Positions 34,593 through 46,262 of a DNA stretch of 64,000 nt are shown here, one piece after another. The stretch comes from Chrysoperla carnea (taxonomy: Eukaryota > Arthropoda > Insecta > Neuroptera > Chrysopidae), in NCBI RefSeq assembly GCF_905475395.1, contig NC_058339.1, positions 54,507,172 through 54,571,171 on the forward strand. Reading direction: 5' to 3'. Positions within the stretch are counted from its first letter, which is position 1, and every line of letters starts with the position of its first letter. A model generated the notes under the pieces. That model did no database searches and had not been told where the DNA came from. It saw nothing but the letters and a program-made list of their open reading frames with translations. Both the position numbers and the translations under genes were made by a program.

Positions 34593-37193
34593 TGTTTGTA
34601 TGAAATAAAAATGTTGAAAGCAATTTATATATTCAAATGATCATCATATTTCATAATAATGTATAATATAGAGTACATACAATTTTATTGTCAATAAAAA
34701 CAACTTGCTAACATTATTTAAGGCGGATGTTCGTTATCTTCCCACTTTATATAATTCTTTACTTCTATATTAATCACAATTTATATATAGGGCAAGATTA
34801 CAAGGATTATGTAAACCCCGCTACTAGGCAAACCTGGGAAACTGCCTAGAACGCCAGGATATATGGGGTGCTAATTCTTCTGATAATTATTAAATTAGTA
34901 GCATTACACTGGCCTCAACACGGTCAATATTTTTGAAGCAATATTATTGATTCAATTGATGGTGAAATTCGGGTGCTCTTTCACGATTTAATGATATAGG
35001 AACCAGGAATAATTTAATATTAGGATCATATTTATGCATGGGGAAAGACTAAAAAGGCTCTATAAGGCTCCTGAATGAAAATGATCCAGTAACATTTAAG
35101 TTATAAATTTTGTTGTCGTAGGTATATTTATAATGCAGTGAATTCGTATATTCACAATGCCGCAACTGCCACGGTTTTTGTACACAAAACTAGTAAACAT
35201 GAAAAATATTTTAAAAATTGAACATTAAGAGTATATATCTCTCTTGAGATCCCATATACCGGATCATGAAAGAATTTGTATGCAAGTAGTTTCAGGTCGT
35301 GATTTTCTCCCTATGCCCTTAGGTGTATGACTGTTGCGTGAGCAGCTAATACTTTTTGGATGCAATCATGGAAGTTGTGTGATGTAATAACATATTAACT
35401 GTATTATTTAAATGCAAGCACGCATTTAGAGAGGGGCAATTTACTCCTCCAAAAAAGTAGGGAAGTTAACTATTGTAGCTTTCGGATGCTTGTAGCTAGA
35501 ATAGAATATCTAAAAAATTTTGGGATATTTCTTGATTTTTTCAAAAGAGTAGGTAATGACTCGAAAATATAAAAGTCAGATTATTTTGTCAATTGATTTG
35601 TTTCTGAGATATTGACTAAAATTGTATACGAGGACTGATATATCCCAGTTATCCAGTTTCTGGATATTTTTAGTTGATATCCAGAAACTTGCAATTCTTT
35701 AGAAAATCAACCAAATTTTCTTGTCTTTCGATTATTGTTAAGTATGCTAGTAGTTTCTGAGACATGGAGTAAAATCTTAAATAAGGCCTGATATTTCTTC
35801 AGTTGATGCCCAGATGATTTTACTGGCTAAAAGCAACCACATTTTCTTATCTTTAAATTATTTAGGGTAAGAAAGATCCTAAAATCATAAAAATTCAGTT
35901 TATTTAACGATTAGATTAGATTAGAAATATTCTTAGAAATATCTCCAGAATTGTTTGCAAAAAAAGCTTCTTGTAAACGCTTTTAGACGATATCTCAAAA
36001 ATTATGCATCCAATCGTTAAATGAACCCGATTTTTATACTTTTTGAGTCAAAATTACCTAATATGTATAGTTTCATCAAATTCCGAAACAAAAACTTTTG
36101 CTCGATTTTTTTAACTCTTAAACAAAATTGCAAACAATCGGAAAATTCGATTAGGATAAAAATCATTATCTAGAATAATTTTGATCCAAAAAATAGAAAA
36201 TTTGGGTTCATCTAACAATTGGACTAGTAGTTTTTGAGATATAAACTAATCGTACATGATGAATGATATATCAGAGCAATTTCTTCAGTTAAATTTTGCC
36301 GTTCAGTAGCAAAATAAAATTTTCGCAAAGTAAAGATCCAAAAACATTAGAAAATAGAACTATAAAGAGCATGAAAAGTATAAAATTATTAATTACTTTA
36401 AAAACGAGCATGGAAATTTTATATTGCTCTTACAAAAAATTTTCTGGATACGCGCTTGAGATGAATCTATTAAAAACGAATATATATGATTATTTAAATT
36501 TTATATATATAGGGTGTCCCATTTTTTCAAATTATTAGTAATTATCTTAAAAAAATGTATTATGTAAATATTCTTAAGATCTACATAATCATTTTAGTAA
36601 TATTTTTAGTATCGAAATTTTTTTTCTAGCCTTTCCAGAAAACTTTCATTCGATACAAAAGAGATAGTTTTCTAAATTTATTTAGTCAAACAAATTTTTA
36701 TTTAGCTACTCACTTTATTAAGATTAAAAAAATAATAATATTTTCTTTATCTCACGCAAATTTTATCCAATTTTAATTTTGAATTAGGGGAGCGGAGGCT
36801 GGCAACAGGCAAGGACAAACATACATGATGACGTAGGAACTATTTAGGTCTGTTGGATCATTTGTCTAACTTCGAATTTTTTACTCAGTTACGTCATCAA
36901 AAATCCATAAATTTTGAATTTATAGGTAATACAAAAATTAGACATTGCGCCAGAATTGCTAAGAAAAAATTTCAAAGAAATGCGTCGCTCAATTAAGATT
37001 TTCCACTTCATTATTTAAAATACCTACGTCTTCCTCGTATATGAAATACGTCTTGGCGCCTGACCTATAAACATTTTTTAAATTGATAAACAAAATAATT
37101 TATTTGACAATTTTTAAATTATGACAAATTTTTGACAATTTTTATAGAAAATATTAAGTATTGTATTATTCAAAAGATTTGAAGACTAAAAAT
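34593..37193. other. Divergent intergenic region (receptor / HSF2BP)
   Basis: This 2.6 kb lies between the divergent start codons of the receptor gene and the HSF2BP-like gene. From about 35480 to 36230 it carries a repeat with phrases such as 'tagtttctgagacatggagt' and 'gtttcatcaaattccg' that recur at 52380-52800. A lone 'agggtgtcccattttttcaa' at 36510 resembles one end of a mariner MITE. No gene is recognised. Confidence 0.5.
35480..36240. repeat. Dispersed repeat family R3, copy 1 (internally repetitive)
   Basis: The block 'tttcatcaaattccgaaaca' with a preceding 'aacccgatttttatactttt' matches 52670-52770 in the same orientation. Within the copy, the theme 'atttttgagatat' and 'ttttctt.tctttcgattat' recurs several times, suggesting degenerate internal repeats. 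Its class is unknown. Confidence 0.5.
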
Positions 37194-40100
37194 ATGTGTA
37201 CAAACAAAGAGACAATAACTGCATTCATCTCAAAATCAATACCAGAATTAACACGAAATGCTCGTGCAAAAATATCGGAACATAGTAAAAATGATCTTAA
37301 TGAATGTGATATTCGCTGGGAATTACATAATAAAAAAATAGAATGTGATAAAGCTAATGAACAAATTCGGGAATTACAAAATAAAATTGATAATTTACGT
37401 ATTGAATGGCGATCACAACAAGAACATTTAGGGAAATTAAATCAAGAGTATATACAATTACAACAGACACTTGGTGAACATAGTATTTACTGTGCAACAT
37501 TAGGTATTCTAAATTATCCTTTTATTACTCATAATTAAGAACTTGATATGCAGCCCATTGCATACAAATCCTAACCATCTGGTAGAGGAGCTGGTAACAG
37601 AAATTTTCGCACAATTTGAGCAAAGTTTATCGAATGCGCTGACCCCATACATGAGTATGAAACAAAAAAATTTCTTTGTTTACTGAGTTTTGGAGGATCA
37701 ATTATCAGCACTAGTTGCTGTGTTGATAGGCCACTTTATAGTCATTTCCGGTCTGAACAAGCTGCAAACTCCAGACACAAAAATTTAATTCAAAAAGCTT
37801 TTCAGTTTTTTCTAAATGATAAAAACATTGTATTGGTATCTTTTCAAGCTTCTCAGGCACAGTGCTTTTAATAAAACCTCGCATATTAATTTTTAAACTG
37901 GGGTACTGTGGTGTTAACAATTAACCCAACAATATAAATAAGCTGTCGTTATAACAATACAATATAAACAACCCGACGATATATTCATTCAACGGCTCAC
38001 ACACATACAATACAACTAGAATTCTAAAAAGAAATAAACAATATCGTTTTATACTACTTAAACAGAAATAGAAAACATATACAAGTAAAATATATGCAAT
38101 AGAACATACGTGACAGTTCTAGAATTTGCTTGACTGTACGGTAACAATTGATAATTGATTGTAACTATATAAACAGCGCACAGTGTGCGATACCGTCAGA
38201 TTACAATACAGACTCTTCAAGTTAACTACAGTCAAGTTTTATCATCTATCAGAATAACATTAAGTAAAAGTATTGTGAACTATACTTTTTTATTACACAA
38301 ATTTGATTACGTTAAGCCAAGAGTACAAATTAAATTCTAGGTGCAACAATGGGTAGTTTATTATGGAAAGTATCACGACTTGATGGCGCAATTGAAAGTA
38401 TGTTAGAAAGTAATCGTATTAATCAAATGCTTATAATTATGGATAATTCATTAAAAGCATTTATTGAGGTGTTTGGCCGTGATATACCTGATCCATATGG
38501 TAACGAATATCAGTTTGTATTATCATGGATGGGTATTCTAACAAATATAAGTGCATGTCCAGATGGACGCTACTATTTACTTAACAAGTGTGAAGGACAA
38601 CAGTTGATCACAAATTTGATTGATAGTGTACAAAAATTGACACATCATAACGGTAATTAAACAAATTTAGCGGCTTAACTGCAAATATGTAATTTAGTAT
38701 TTTTTTCTGTGAAGATTGGTAAAACCCTTGTGAAAAAAATATTTGAACTAGGAACTCTGAATAACTCTGAATTTCTAAACGTTTTTGGACTGTCTAATTC
38801 AGACGGAATAACTCTGAATTAGGCAGTCCAAAAATGTATAGAAATTCAGAGTTCCAAAGACTTTTTCAATGTTTCTAAGACTTTTAAAGAGTTTTTAAGA
38901 CAATTATTAAGGCTTATTCTTTCGATATCTCATAAACTTATAGTCAATCGCAAATCAAACCAAATTTTCGTGTTACATCAATTTTTTCTGGTTTAGGAGT
39001 ACTATTGCAGCGTATGATATTAATGATTTTATATAACTTAATGATCAATGCAAATGGTGTAATATTCATCCAAAATCATACCGAATTTACATCAATATTA
39101 AGCAAAACATTATTGAATTGTAAAGTTGATAAAGAAATACAAGATTTAATTTATAAATTAATATATGCTCTAACACAAAATATACCAACATGTCAGTATT
39201 TAAAACATCTAAAAGAAACCTTACCATGGGGCCATATTGAAACAACCATATGCGATAGACAATCACCAAATCAAGATATTGCAAATAAAATTAAAATCAA
39301 TTGCAAAAATATGGAAAATAAAATACAAATGGAAAAACTATGGAATAATCGACCAGAGGAATTAATTATTGGTATGGCGTTAAATGTGCCATTAACTTCA
39401 ACAACGAACGTAACAAATAAAAAATATGAACCATCACAAAAAATTTCAGCACATACATTTGTAAAAACACCGTCAAAAAGTTCAATACATTCTTCGTCTG
39501 AGAATGTTGATATGAATAATGCTACAGTGGCAGAAAAAACTTATTTACCAGACTTAAACTTCTCTGATCAATCACAGGCGATTAATTTTTGTTTGTGGGG
39601 AGATAGAGCCGCAAAATGGAATAAAGGTGAAATTGATAAGAATGTACAAACGTAAGTAAAATCAACTTTTAGCAACCTTTCAATCATGCATGGCAGATTT
39701 TTAATAATGTAAAGCCATGCAAGGTTTTTAAACTTTGGACTACTTAAAATATCGAGTATCTGAGACAGATTTCAGTTTACTAGCTCTCAAATATTTCCAC
39801 TTATTTTCTTATAGCAGCTATGTACAAATTGATTGATTGATTATTAATCTTGAACTCATTGAATAGACCAACTACAATCACTTCCCAGGTTCTCGCGCGG
39901 GGAGAATGTTTCTTTTGAGATTGCTTTTTATATATTACCACTCAGATATTTGACCACTCCCATTAAACATTTTACTCAAACGCTATTGCGACGATAAACA
40001 TCGTTTTCGGTAGGTACAAATTTTCCTAAGTCGAAGTTTTAAATCGAATATTTACGATTTTTTTCAACCGTTCCTGGCCAGTAATTTTATATGACGCATA

Positions 40101-41052
40101 TTGAATTGTTTCAATAGAATAATCATGCTGAGATTAGTTTGATCTATTTGCCCACCTCATTAAACGGTTGACTTAAACGCTATTACGAAAAATATAACTT
40201 TTTCATTTTTGATTTTAAATGAATGATTATTGATTAAAGAAATTTTGACTCTAAAATGACAATCGGATTTATTTAAACATAATGCGAGTCTCCAAGATAT
40301 AACTTTGTCAGTTCATTTGATTTTAATTTTGAACATTGATATATCTCGAGAATCAAGTACGGAAATGATTTTTTTAGCCTTGTAGTATCGTTTTCACCAA
40401 GGTCAAATTAGCCTAAAGTTTTCGTGAAAATAAGAAACATCTTTTAAATCATAAATTATTCTTGAGGCTTACAAATGTGTGCGTACAATAATGGTGCAAA
40501 GATCAATCCTACCCTGACACCATTAGATATATAATAATTTATAAAAAAATATATATAATATGTATAATTTGTTTCATAAATAGTAAAGTTGCACAAAGAA
40601 ACTCGTACAAATTAGAAGACGATGACCTTCCTAGAAATACAGAATGTATTTTCGCAAAAAATATTACACTCACTGCAAATATTGTACCTTGTGATGATGA
40701 CACAAATCCAGTAAATATGAAACCTAATAAGGATACAAATATGAACATCAAAATAATAGCTGCAACCGAAAAGCATAATGAAGGTGAAACCGAATCTGAG
40801 AAACAAACACATAATACTGAAATTTCAACGGATACAAATAAATTACTGTACACAATAAATCGTATAATGACGACTTCAACTGAAAACTATATTTCTAAAT
40901 TAGAAGTTGATTCAGATTTTATAGTAGAGAATTCCGTTGAAAATGCGATTCCAGAATGTAATGATCAACAATATTCACCTGAATTGAAAAAGCACAAGTA
41001 TCATTGTAAACATCTTTGTTCGAAAAATTGTCAAATATGTTTAAATAAATAA
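37194..41052 (+). CDS. HSF2BP / MEILB2 homolog (meiotic BRCA2 localiser), C-terminally extended
   Basis: Four exons join in frame: 37194-37503, 38341-38652, 38997-39651 and 40584-41052. They give 581 residues. Residues about 45-100 form a heptad-rich coiled coil. Residues about 104-300 follow the armadillo-like domain of vertebrate HSF2BP. Matching landmarks are YCATLG-ATMGSLLWKV, YQFVLSWMGILTNISA, DGRYYLL and LLQRMILMILYNLMINANG. In vertebrates this protein binds BRCA2 and brings it to meiotic double-strand breaks with BRME1. Human HSF2BP has 334 residues. Here about 280 extra residues follow, mostly polar and low in complexity, ending in a cysteine cluster CKHLCSKNCQIC (Cys567, 571, 575, 578). 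Exon 3 begins at 38997, not after the closer 'gcag', because only that restores GVLLQRM. Polyadenylation signals overlap the stop codon. The HSF2BP assignment is strong for residues 1-300; the role of the tail is unknown. Confidence 0.85.
37504..38340 (+). other. Intron 1 of the HSF2BP-like gene
   Basis: 837 bp between the coiled-coil exon and the armadillo exon. A minus-strand frame at 37711-37920 has no recognisable domain. Around 38160-38310 there is a TATA-like 'taactatataaacagcgcac' followed by 'cagattacaatacagactc', which looks like a promoter or a degenerate LTR, but I could not establish element ends. Confidence 0.35.
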
Positions 41053-41185
41053 ACACTGATGTCCCATAAAAAATTAATTCGAAATGTCATCATTTGTTTA
41101 TTGTAATTTTATATTGAAATATATCATGCTCTAATTTTCTGTCCCTTGTCAAGTACCTATTTGTAAAATTTTATGTAATTTTTTC

Positions 41186-41285
41186 ATAAAATTATTTTAC
41201 TTTCACTTAACAAATCTATAAATAAGACGTATGGAATAAAATTATTTTACTTTCACTTAACAAATCTATAAATAAGACGTATGGA
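41186..41285. repeat. Perfect tandem duplication, 2 x 50 bp
   Basis: The 50-base unit that starts ataaaattattttactttca and ends agacgtatgga is repeated exactly at 41186-41235 and 41236-41285. It lies about 130 bp past the stop codon of the HSF2BP-like gene, in its probable 3' flank. Exact identity points to a recent duplication. Confidence 0.9.
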
Positions 41286-41794
41286 ATTTAATTTTCTTGG
41301 TATGAAAAACTCGGTGATGGATACGCTGTTTCCATCGATGCTTCAGCAGCATTGGTTAATCTGGCCTTGTTCTTCTAATTTTTACGCAGGCGAGAATTAA
41401 ATCTAACAATCAAAAAATTAACTTTGATTTATCACCAATCCAAAAATTTTGATTCTGCTTGTATCACACCCAAATTTTATCCTATTTTAATAAACCAAGT
41501 ATGTAATCCCGCTAATTTTGGGCCATACTTTTCTAATTTCTGGTCAAATTTATAGTTACTGCAATAATTTTCAAAATTTAGCTACCATGGTTTCCACATT
41601 TGGCCCAAAGGGTTGTATAAAAGACTCACTAACAAAAACATGGAAAGGACGACCCAAAATTTGTATATTACAAAAAAAAATTTGAAATCCAAAAATTTTG
41701 ATTATGCATTTTACATGCATATATTTATATATAAAAGATATTGATAAGGTATACAGATAATAATAATTTTTATTATTATAATCAACCCATTCTT

Positions 41795-42070
41795 CTTCCT
41801 TTTTTAAAGAATGTCGTCTTTAAAAATTATAGCCTATGTTATTCTGTACTTTTCGTTATTCTGTAAGTTTCATTTAAATCCATTCAGTACTTTTCGAAAT
41901 CGTCCAGTGAAGCGGGTGGAAAAATGCTAGCGCGTGATGTTATATAGCCTATATAGACTTCCTCGATAAATGGGCAATTCAGCACTAAAAGAATTTTCCA
42001 AAAAGAAACAGTATAGTTCCTGAGATTCAACCAAAAGAAAAGAGTTCAACCAAACGTTCATTTATTAATA
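41795..42070 (+). repeat. Dispersed repeat family R4, copy 1
   Basis: It shares 'attatagcctatgttattct', 'aagtttcatttaaatccatt', 'gtgatgttatata', 'ctcgataaatgggc' and 'gttcaaccaa' in the same order with 62480-62715. It resembles the 3' part of common insect LINE or Helitron-like repeats. No coding capacity is left. Confidence 0.65.
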
Positions 42071-43233
42071 GCATCATGATGCCATCACGATATAACCTTA
42101 TCAACAAGAAATTTCAGCCCCTGTATATCGCATTATGAATATAATGCAACCGCTCTCATATAAAACCCCCTAATATTACCACCGTATATCTGATTAATAT
42201 ACGCAATCCCAGCAAATGTAGATACACATATATAATCCGTGGAATAACCAAATCGAATCAAAGTATGGTTATAAGGCTTCTACTTATCACCATTTTATAT
42301 CCTTATATAAATGGGTTATTATGATGTTGTTTATTGCAACTTTTCTGGATATTAGTAAATAAAATACAACTAGATTACTGGTACAATAAAAATACGTGTT
42401 TATTTAAGCCTAAGAAGGAATAATTCATACAGGTTTGGCTCTAAATCGAAATAATGATTTTTAGTATAGAAAAACAAAGTCGATCAGAAAACAAAATTCA
42501 AATGATTGTAACTTAGTTAATTATTGAGATATCAAGACGAATAGAATGCAATAGAAAGAAAATTTTATTTACAATTTTTATATCCTGGCAAATTTTTCTA
42601 CTGGAGATGATTTTCGAACTCTGAGCCAAAACCACAAAAGGGTATCTTTAAGTCCCCAACAAAGACGCGGACTTTCTCGATCGTTTTTCAATACCAAATG
42701 TCATCATCCGGGTACAGTCAACAATAGGGTATTCCACTATTTTTGAAAAAGTACTTCAAACTGTTGATTTTGCTAATAAGACACCAAAAATTTATTCCGG
42801 AAAAATACACACGCTTTCTTGCCAAAAACTTAATTTTTTTTTTAAACTGTCAAAAACGCGGGCTTCCAATTTGATGACGTAATATGTATATCACTATACG
42901 AAATAACACAAATAGTTTGACAGATATATTCATAGACATCTGATTATAATATAAATACTTATCTATGTATATATTATACCCAGCTGTCTACACTGAACTA
43001 ACTGATGGTCTATGACCCATACCGCTATGACATCACAGCAGGGCTTACCCGCGTTTTAGGTCGGAAAAATTTGTTTTATGACTCGAAATAAGAATATTAA
43101 TGTATATTTTTACATAGATTTTAACTTTTTTCAAATTTCATGATTTATTTTTGACTAACGATAATACCCTATTATTCTGATTTGTACTAATTATTCCGAT
43201 TAAAAATTTTATTTTCATTTGTCTATAAAATAA

Positions 43234-43244
43234 TTTATTTTATT
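43234..43244 (-). terminator. Polyadenylation signals of the zinc-finger gene
   Basis: Two overlapping AATAAA hexamers on the minus strand (tttatt at 43234-43239 and 43239-43244), about 20-30 bp beyond the stop codon. Confidence 0.55.
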
Positions 43245-43264
43245 ACATTACAAGTGATTTATTT

Positions 43265-44608
43265 TCATTCATGAGATTTTTTATGTCTATTTAAGGTATG
43301 TTTTTCGGTGAATGTTTTCTTGCAAACATCACATGAATATGGTCGTATTCCTGTATGAGTTCGTTGATGTCCTCTTAAATGATGTTTGTGGGTAAACTTT
43401 TTACCACAAACATCGCAAGAAAAAGGTTTTTCACCCGTATGAATGCGTTGATGTGCGGTTAACACATTGCGTTGGGAAAATGTTTTATTGCAAACATCAC
43501 AATGATGAGGTTTCGCTCGACTATGCGTTCTTTGTCCAATTTCCTGTTTTTCATTTTTTATTATTAATTTTGATGAAAATTGTTGTCCAGTTTCAAAGCT
43601 TCCATTTCCAATTGTTAATTTTGATTGTTGTCCATTTCCCATGTCTTCAACTTTACTAAAAACTTCACTATCTACTTCAGAATTACTTAATTCAGACTTT
43701 TCTTCAAAATGAATTCGCTGATGTCGAACTAAAAGTTGATATTGAGTAAACTTTTTTTGGCAGATCTTGCATGAAAAAGGTTTTTCTCCAGAATGTATCC
43801 GTTTATGTGTAATTAATGTGACTTTTTGGATAAATGATTTATCACAGATATCACACGAGTATGGTCTTTCGCCCGTATGAGTTCGTTTATGATAATGTAA
43901 ATTGGTTTTGTTAAGATATCTTTTGTTACAAATATCACAAGCAAACGGTTTTTCACCCGGATGATCACTTCGTATATGAGAAATTAAATCAGTTTTTCTA
44001 TTAAATTTTTTATCACAAAAATCACATGAAAATTGTTTCTCACCAAGGTGTGTTTGTTTATGTTGATATAAATTACTTTGGTGGCCGAATTGTTTGTCAC
44101 AAATGTCACATGAAAAAGGTTTTTCTCCTGTATGAATTCGTTTGTGTCCAACTAGGTGGTGATGTTGGGAAAATGTTTTATCACATACATCACACGAAAA
44201 TGGTCTCTCTCCCGTGTGAATTCGTTTATGTCTTTTCAACAGATCTCGACGGGAAAATGCTTTATTACAAAGCTCACATGCGAAACATTTTTCAGGGTAG
44301 CTTTCAGTAAAATTTTGTACATGTTCAACTGAAACATTGTCTTCTATTGTTTCATTTTTAATAATTATTAGCTCAGGATGAATTTGTTGTTCTATTTTTA
44401 TGTCTTCGTCTTGGATGATCAACCCTGTATGAATTTGTTGTTCTATTTGGAAGTCTTCGTCTTGAGATATCAATTCTGTATAAATTTGTTGTTCTATTTT
44501 TATATCTTCCTCTTTGATCAATTCTGTATTGAATTGTTGTTCAATATTTATATTTTCAATTTTGTTGAACACAACATTATTTAAATTATGATATGAATAA
44601 TTCGACAT
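43265..44608 (-). CDS. C2H2 zinc-finger protein with ten fingers
   Basis: One uninterrupted exon encodes 447 residues. Seven tandem C2H2 fingers run from about residue 108 to 305 with TGE(K/R)P-type linkers. A linker of about 60 residues follows, and then three more fingers run to the C-terminus. The fourth finger has an extra residue before its last histidine (HIRSDH). The N-terminus holds four copies of a 17-residue repeat (residues 21-86) with the core IEQQI.TELI.QDED. In it the IKIE and IIKNE segments fit the SUMO-attachment pattern psi-K-x-E. No ZAD, BTB or KRAB domain is visible. It is most likely a nuclear sequence-specific DNA-binding regulator; no ortholog can be named. An intronless gene with polyadenylation signals just after the stop could be a retrocopy or simply a single-exon gene. 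Start chosen: the ATG at 44608, the first in the frame. Confidence 0.92.
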   Translation of the reverse strand: MSNYSYHNLNNVVFNKIENINIEQQFNTELIKEEDIKIEQQIYTELISQDEDFQIEQQIHTGLIIQDEDIKIEQQIHPELIIIKNETIEDNVSVEHVQNFTESYPEKCFACELCNKAFSRRDLLKRHKRIHTGERPFSCDVCDKTFSQHHHLVGHKRIHTGEKPFSCDICDKQFGHQSNLYQHKQTHLGEKQFSCDFCDKKFNRKTDLISHIRSDHPGEKPFACDICNKRYLNKTNLHYHKRTHTGERPYSCDICDKSFIQKVTLITHKRIHSGEKPFSCKICQKKFTQYQLLVRHQRIHFEEKSELSNSEVDSEVFSKVEDMGNGQQSKLTIGNGSFETGQQFSSKLIIKNEKQEIGQRTHSRAKPHHCDVCNKTFSQRNVLTAHQRIHTGEKPFSCDVCGKKFTHKHHLRGHQRTHTGIRPYSCDVCKKTFTEKHTLNRHKKSHE

Positions 44609-44811
44609 TTTATTTATTTTAATTCACAATGTTCTTTACATGAATATTGGTAGTGACAGCTAACCTCTCACTTTGGCCATTTTATTTTTACCTTCAAAAT
44701 TATTGGGTTTGTAAGAAGTACTTGTAGATGTCAGCAGTTTTAAAAGTAATTGAATACCACAGACTAAGATTGAATGTAGACCGATTCAACCCAATTTTCA
44801 ACTAAGACTGG

Positions 44812-44999
44812 ATTAACCATTGACGTTAGAGTTATATAAACTACTAAACTTATCTACTACTAAACTTATCACGTATCACTTTACATTTTTTTTGTTACGA
44901 ATCTGCAATGGTTGGACCTAAGCAATTACCTCAGGTGTTGGCACGCTTAAAATCGTTTGACACTCAATCTATATAACTCTAACGTCAATGGGATTAACT
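44812..44999. repeat. Inverted repeat with 20-bp perfect core
   Basis: attgacgttagagttatata (44819-44838) is the exact inverse complement of tatataactctaacgtcaat (44970-44989). The match continues outward with one mismatch through 'ggattaacc' / 'gggattaac'. The spacing is about 130 bp, typical of a small MITE, upstream of the zinc-finger gene. Confidence 0.7.
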
Positions 45000-45238
45000 T
45001 AGCACAAGTTAGCCTTTAGTAACTCTCATTAGAAAAGTGATACGCATTAAACTATAAACTCATATTTCTAAAATAAGTAAACAATATTCTGTTCACGATA
45101 ATTATCTACTTCAAAATATTTTAACGTGAGATTCACGCTAAGCCACAGTCGTGTATATATAAGTCCGCTAAACATGATAGACTCCCGTGAAAATATAATT
45201 CTAGTCAATACAGAGACTATATCAGTAAAATTCTTTGC

Positions 45239-45276
45239 CTGATATGTTTATATAAAAAATTATATAAACATATCAG
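45239..45276. repeat. Near-perfect 38-bp palindrome
   Basis: ctgatatgtttatata and its inverse tatataaacatatcag are separated by only a few A/T bases. It could form a cruciform or hairpin. Confidence 0.8.
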
Positions 45277-46262
45277 TCTCTATGTCCAAAAATTTGACAT
45301 GCTCGTATCTATCTTAATGTTCTGATTTATTCATATATGATTTTTGCATATGATCTAAAATGATCTGATATTACCTAAAAAATCTTGTAATGCACTGATA
45401 TTAGATTATATACTAATTACTTTGATATCTTTCCATATATCCTTTTCGTAATAACTGTAATCTAATAATGATTATTGGTTCAAATTTTGTACATTGTACA
45501 TTATCCAAATAAATAATAATTTTTTGGGTATTAAATGCGAGATAAGCGTTTTTACCAGTTATTTTTTATTCCATGCTAAGTGGGAATATTAATTTCGATT
45601 ATTTTTGAGAATTAATATTAAATTGTGGCATGTTTACAGCCCAAAATTTTCAGTTTAGAAATTGTAGCTAGCAAAAATTGAATTTCAAAAATTTAATTAA
45701 TAGTAAATTATTTTTTATAATTCAAACAATTTTTTTTTAGGTTAATATCGCTAAAAGCTTTTTTAATATCTTTATATTATTTAAAATTAAAAAATAACAA
45801 ATGAAATATTTTTATGATCCATCAATAATAGAAAATATTTTAGTAGGTATACTATTGTGAAAAATCATTAAAATATTTTCCAGACCTTAACCTTGAAAAC
45901 AGTATTTAATTGTCCTAGTTTTCGCTTATATCATTTTATTCAATACTTGCAGCACAAACCGGGAATAACCTTCGCCTATTATATATACCTTGATATTGAC
46001 CTTAAACTACTGTCCTGATTTTGGAATTTTTATGTTAAATTTTCAGTTACGCATGATCTGTAACCTAATAACGGAATATGTAAAAGGATAATATTAATTT
46101 ACCTATTACATTTTATATACACAAGGAATTACATTTCAATGCAACATCTGTTCTTCTTTTAAGTAAATATTTTCATTCAAGATAAAATAAAATTATTTTC
46201 TAAATTTTTTCTTGAATGCGGTTATTATTTTATCAAAAGTAATGCTGAAATTTTTTTCAACA

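Larger units (their letters stand above)
41053..43264. other. Convergent intergenic region (HSF2BP / zinc finger)
   Basis: Between the 3' ends of two convergent genes. It contains the tandem repeat at 41186-41285 and the dispersed repeat at 41795-42070. It also has a single Helitron-like phrase, 'cagtgaagcgggtgg', near 41907. No gene is seen. Confidence 0.5.
44609..46262. other. Divergent intergenic region (zinc finger / CAD nuclease)
   Basis: 1.65 kb between divergent genes, so it should hold both promoters. It contains the inverted repeats at 44812-44999 and 45239-45276. I see no clear TATA or initiator elements. Confidence 0.4.

Noticed and set aside
37911-38340. Possible solo LTR in intron 1 of the HSF2BP-like gene
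   Set aside because: There is a TATA-like box and a tgtt...aca outline, but I found no matching target duplication, no second copy and no primer or polypurine sites.
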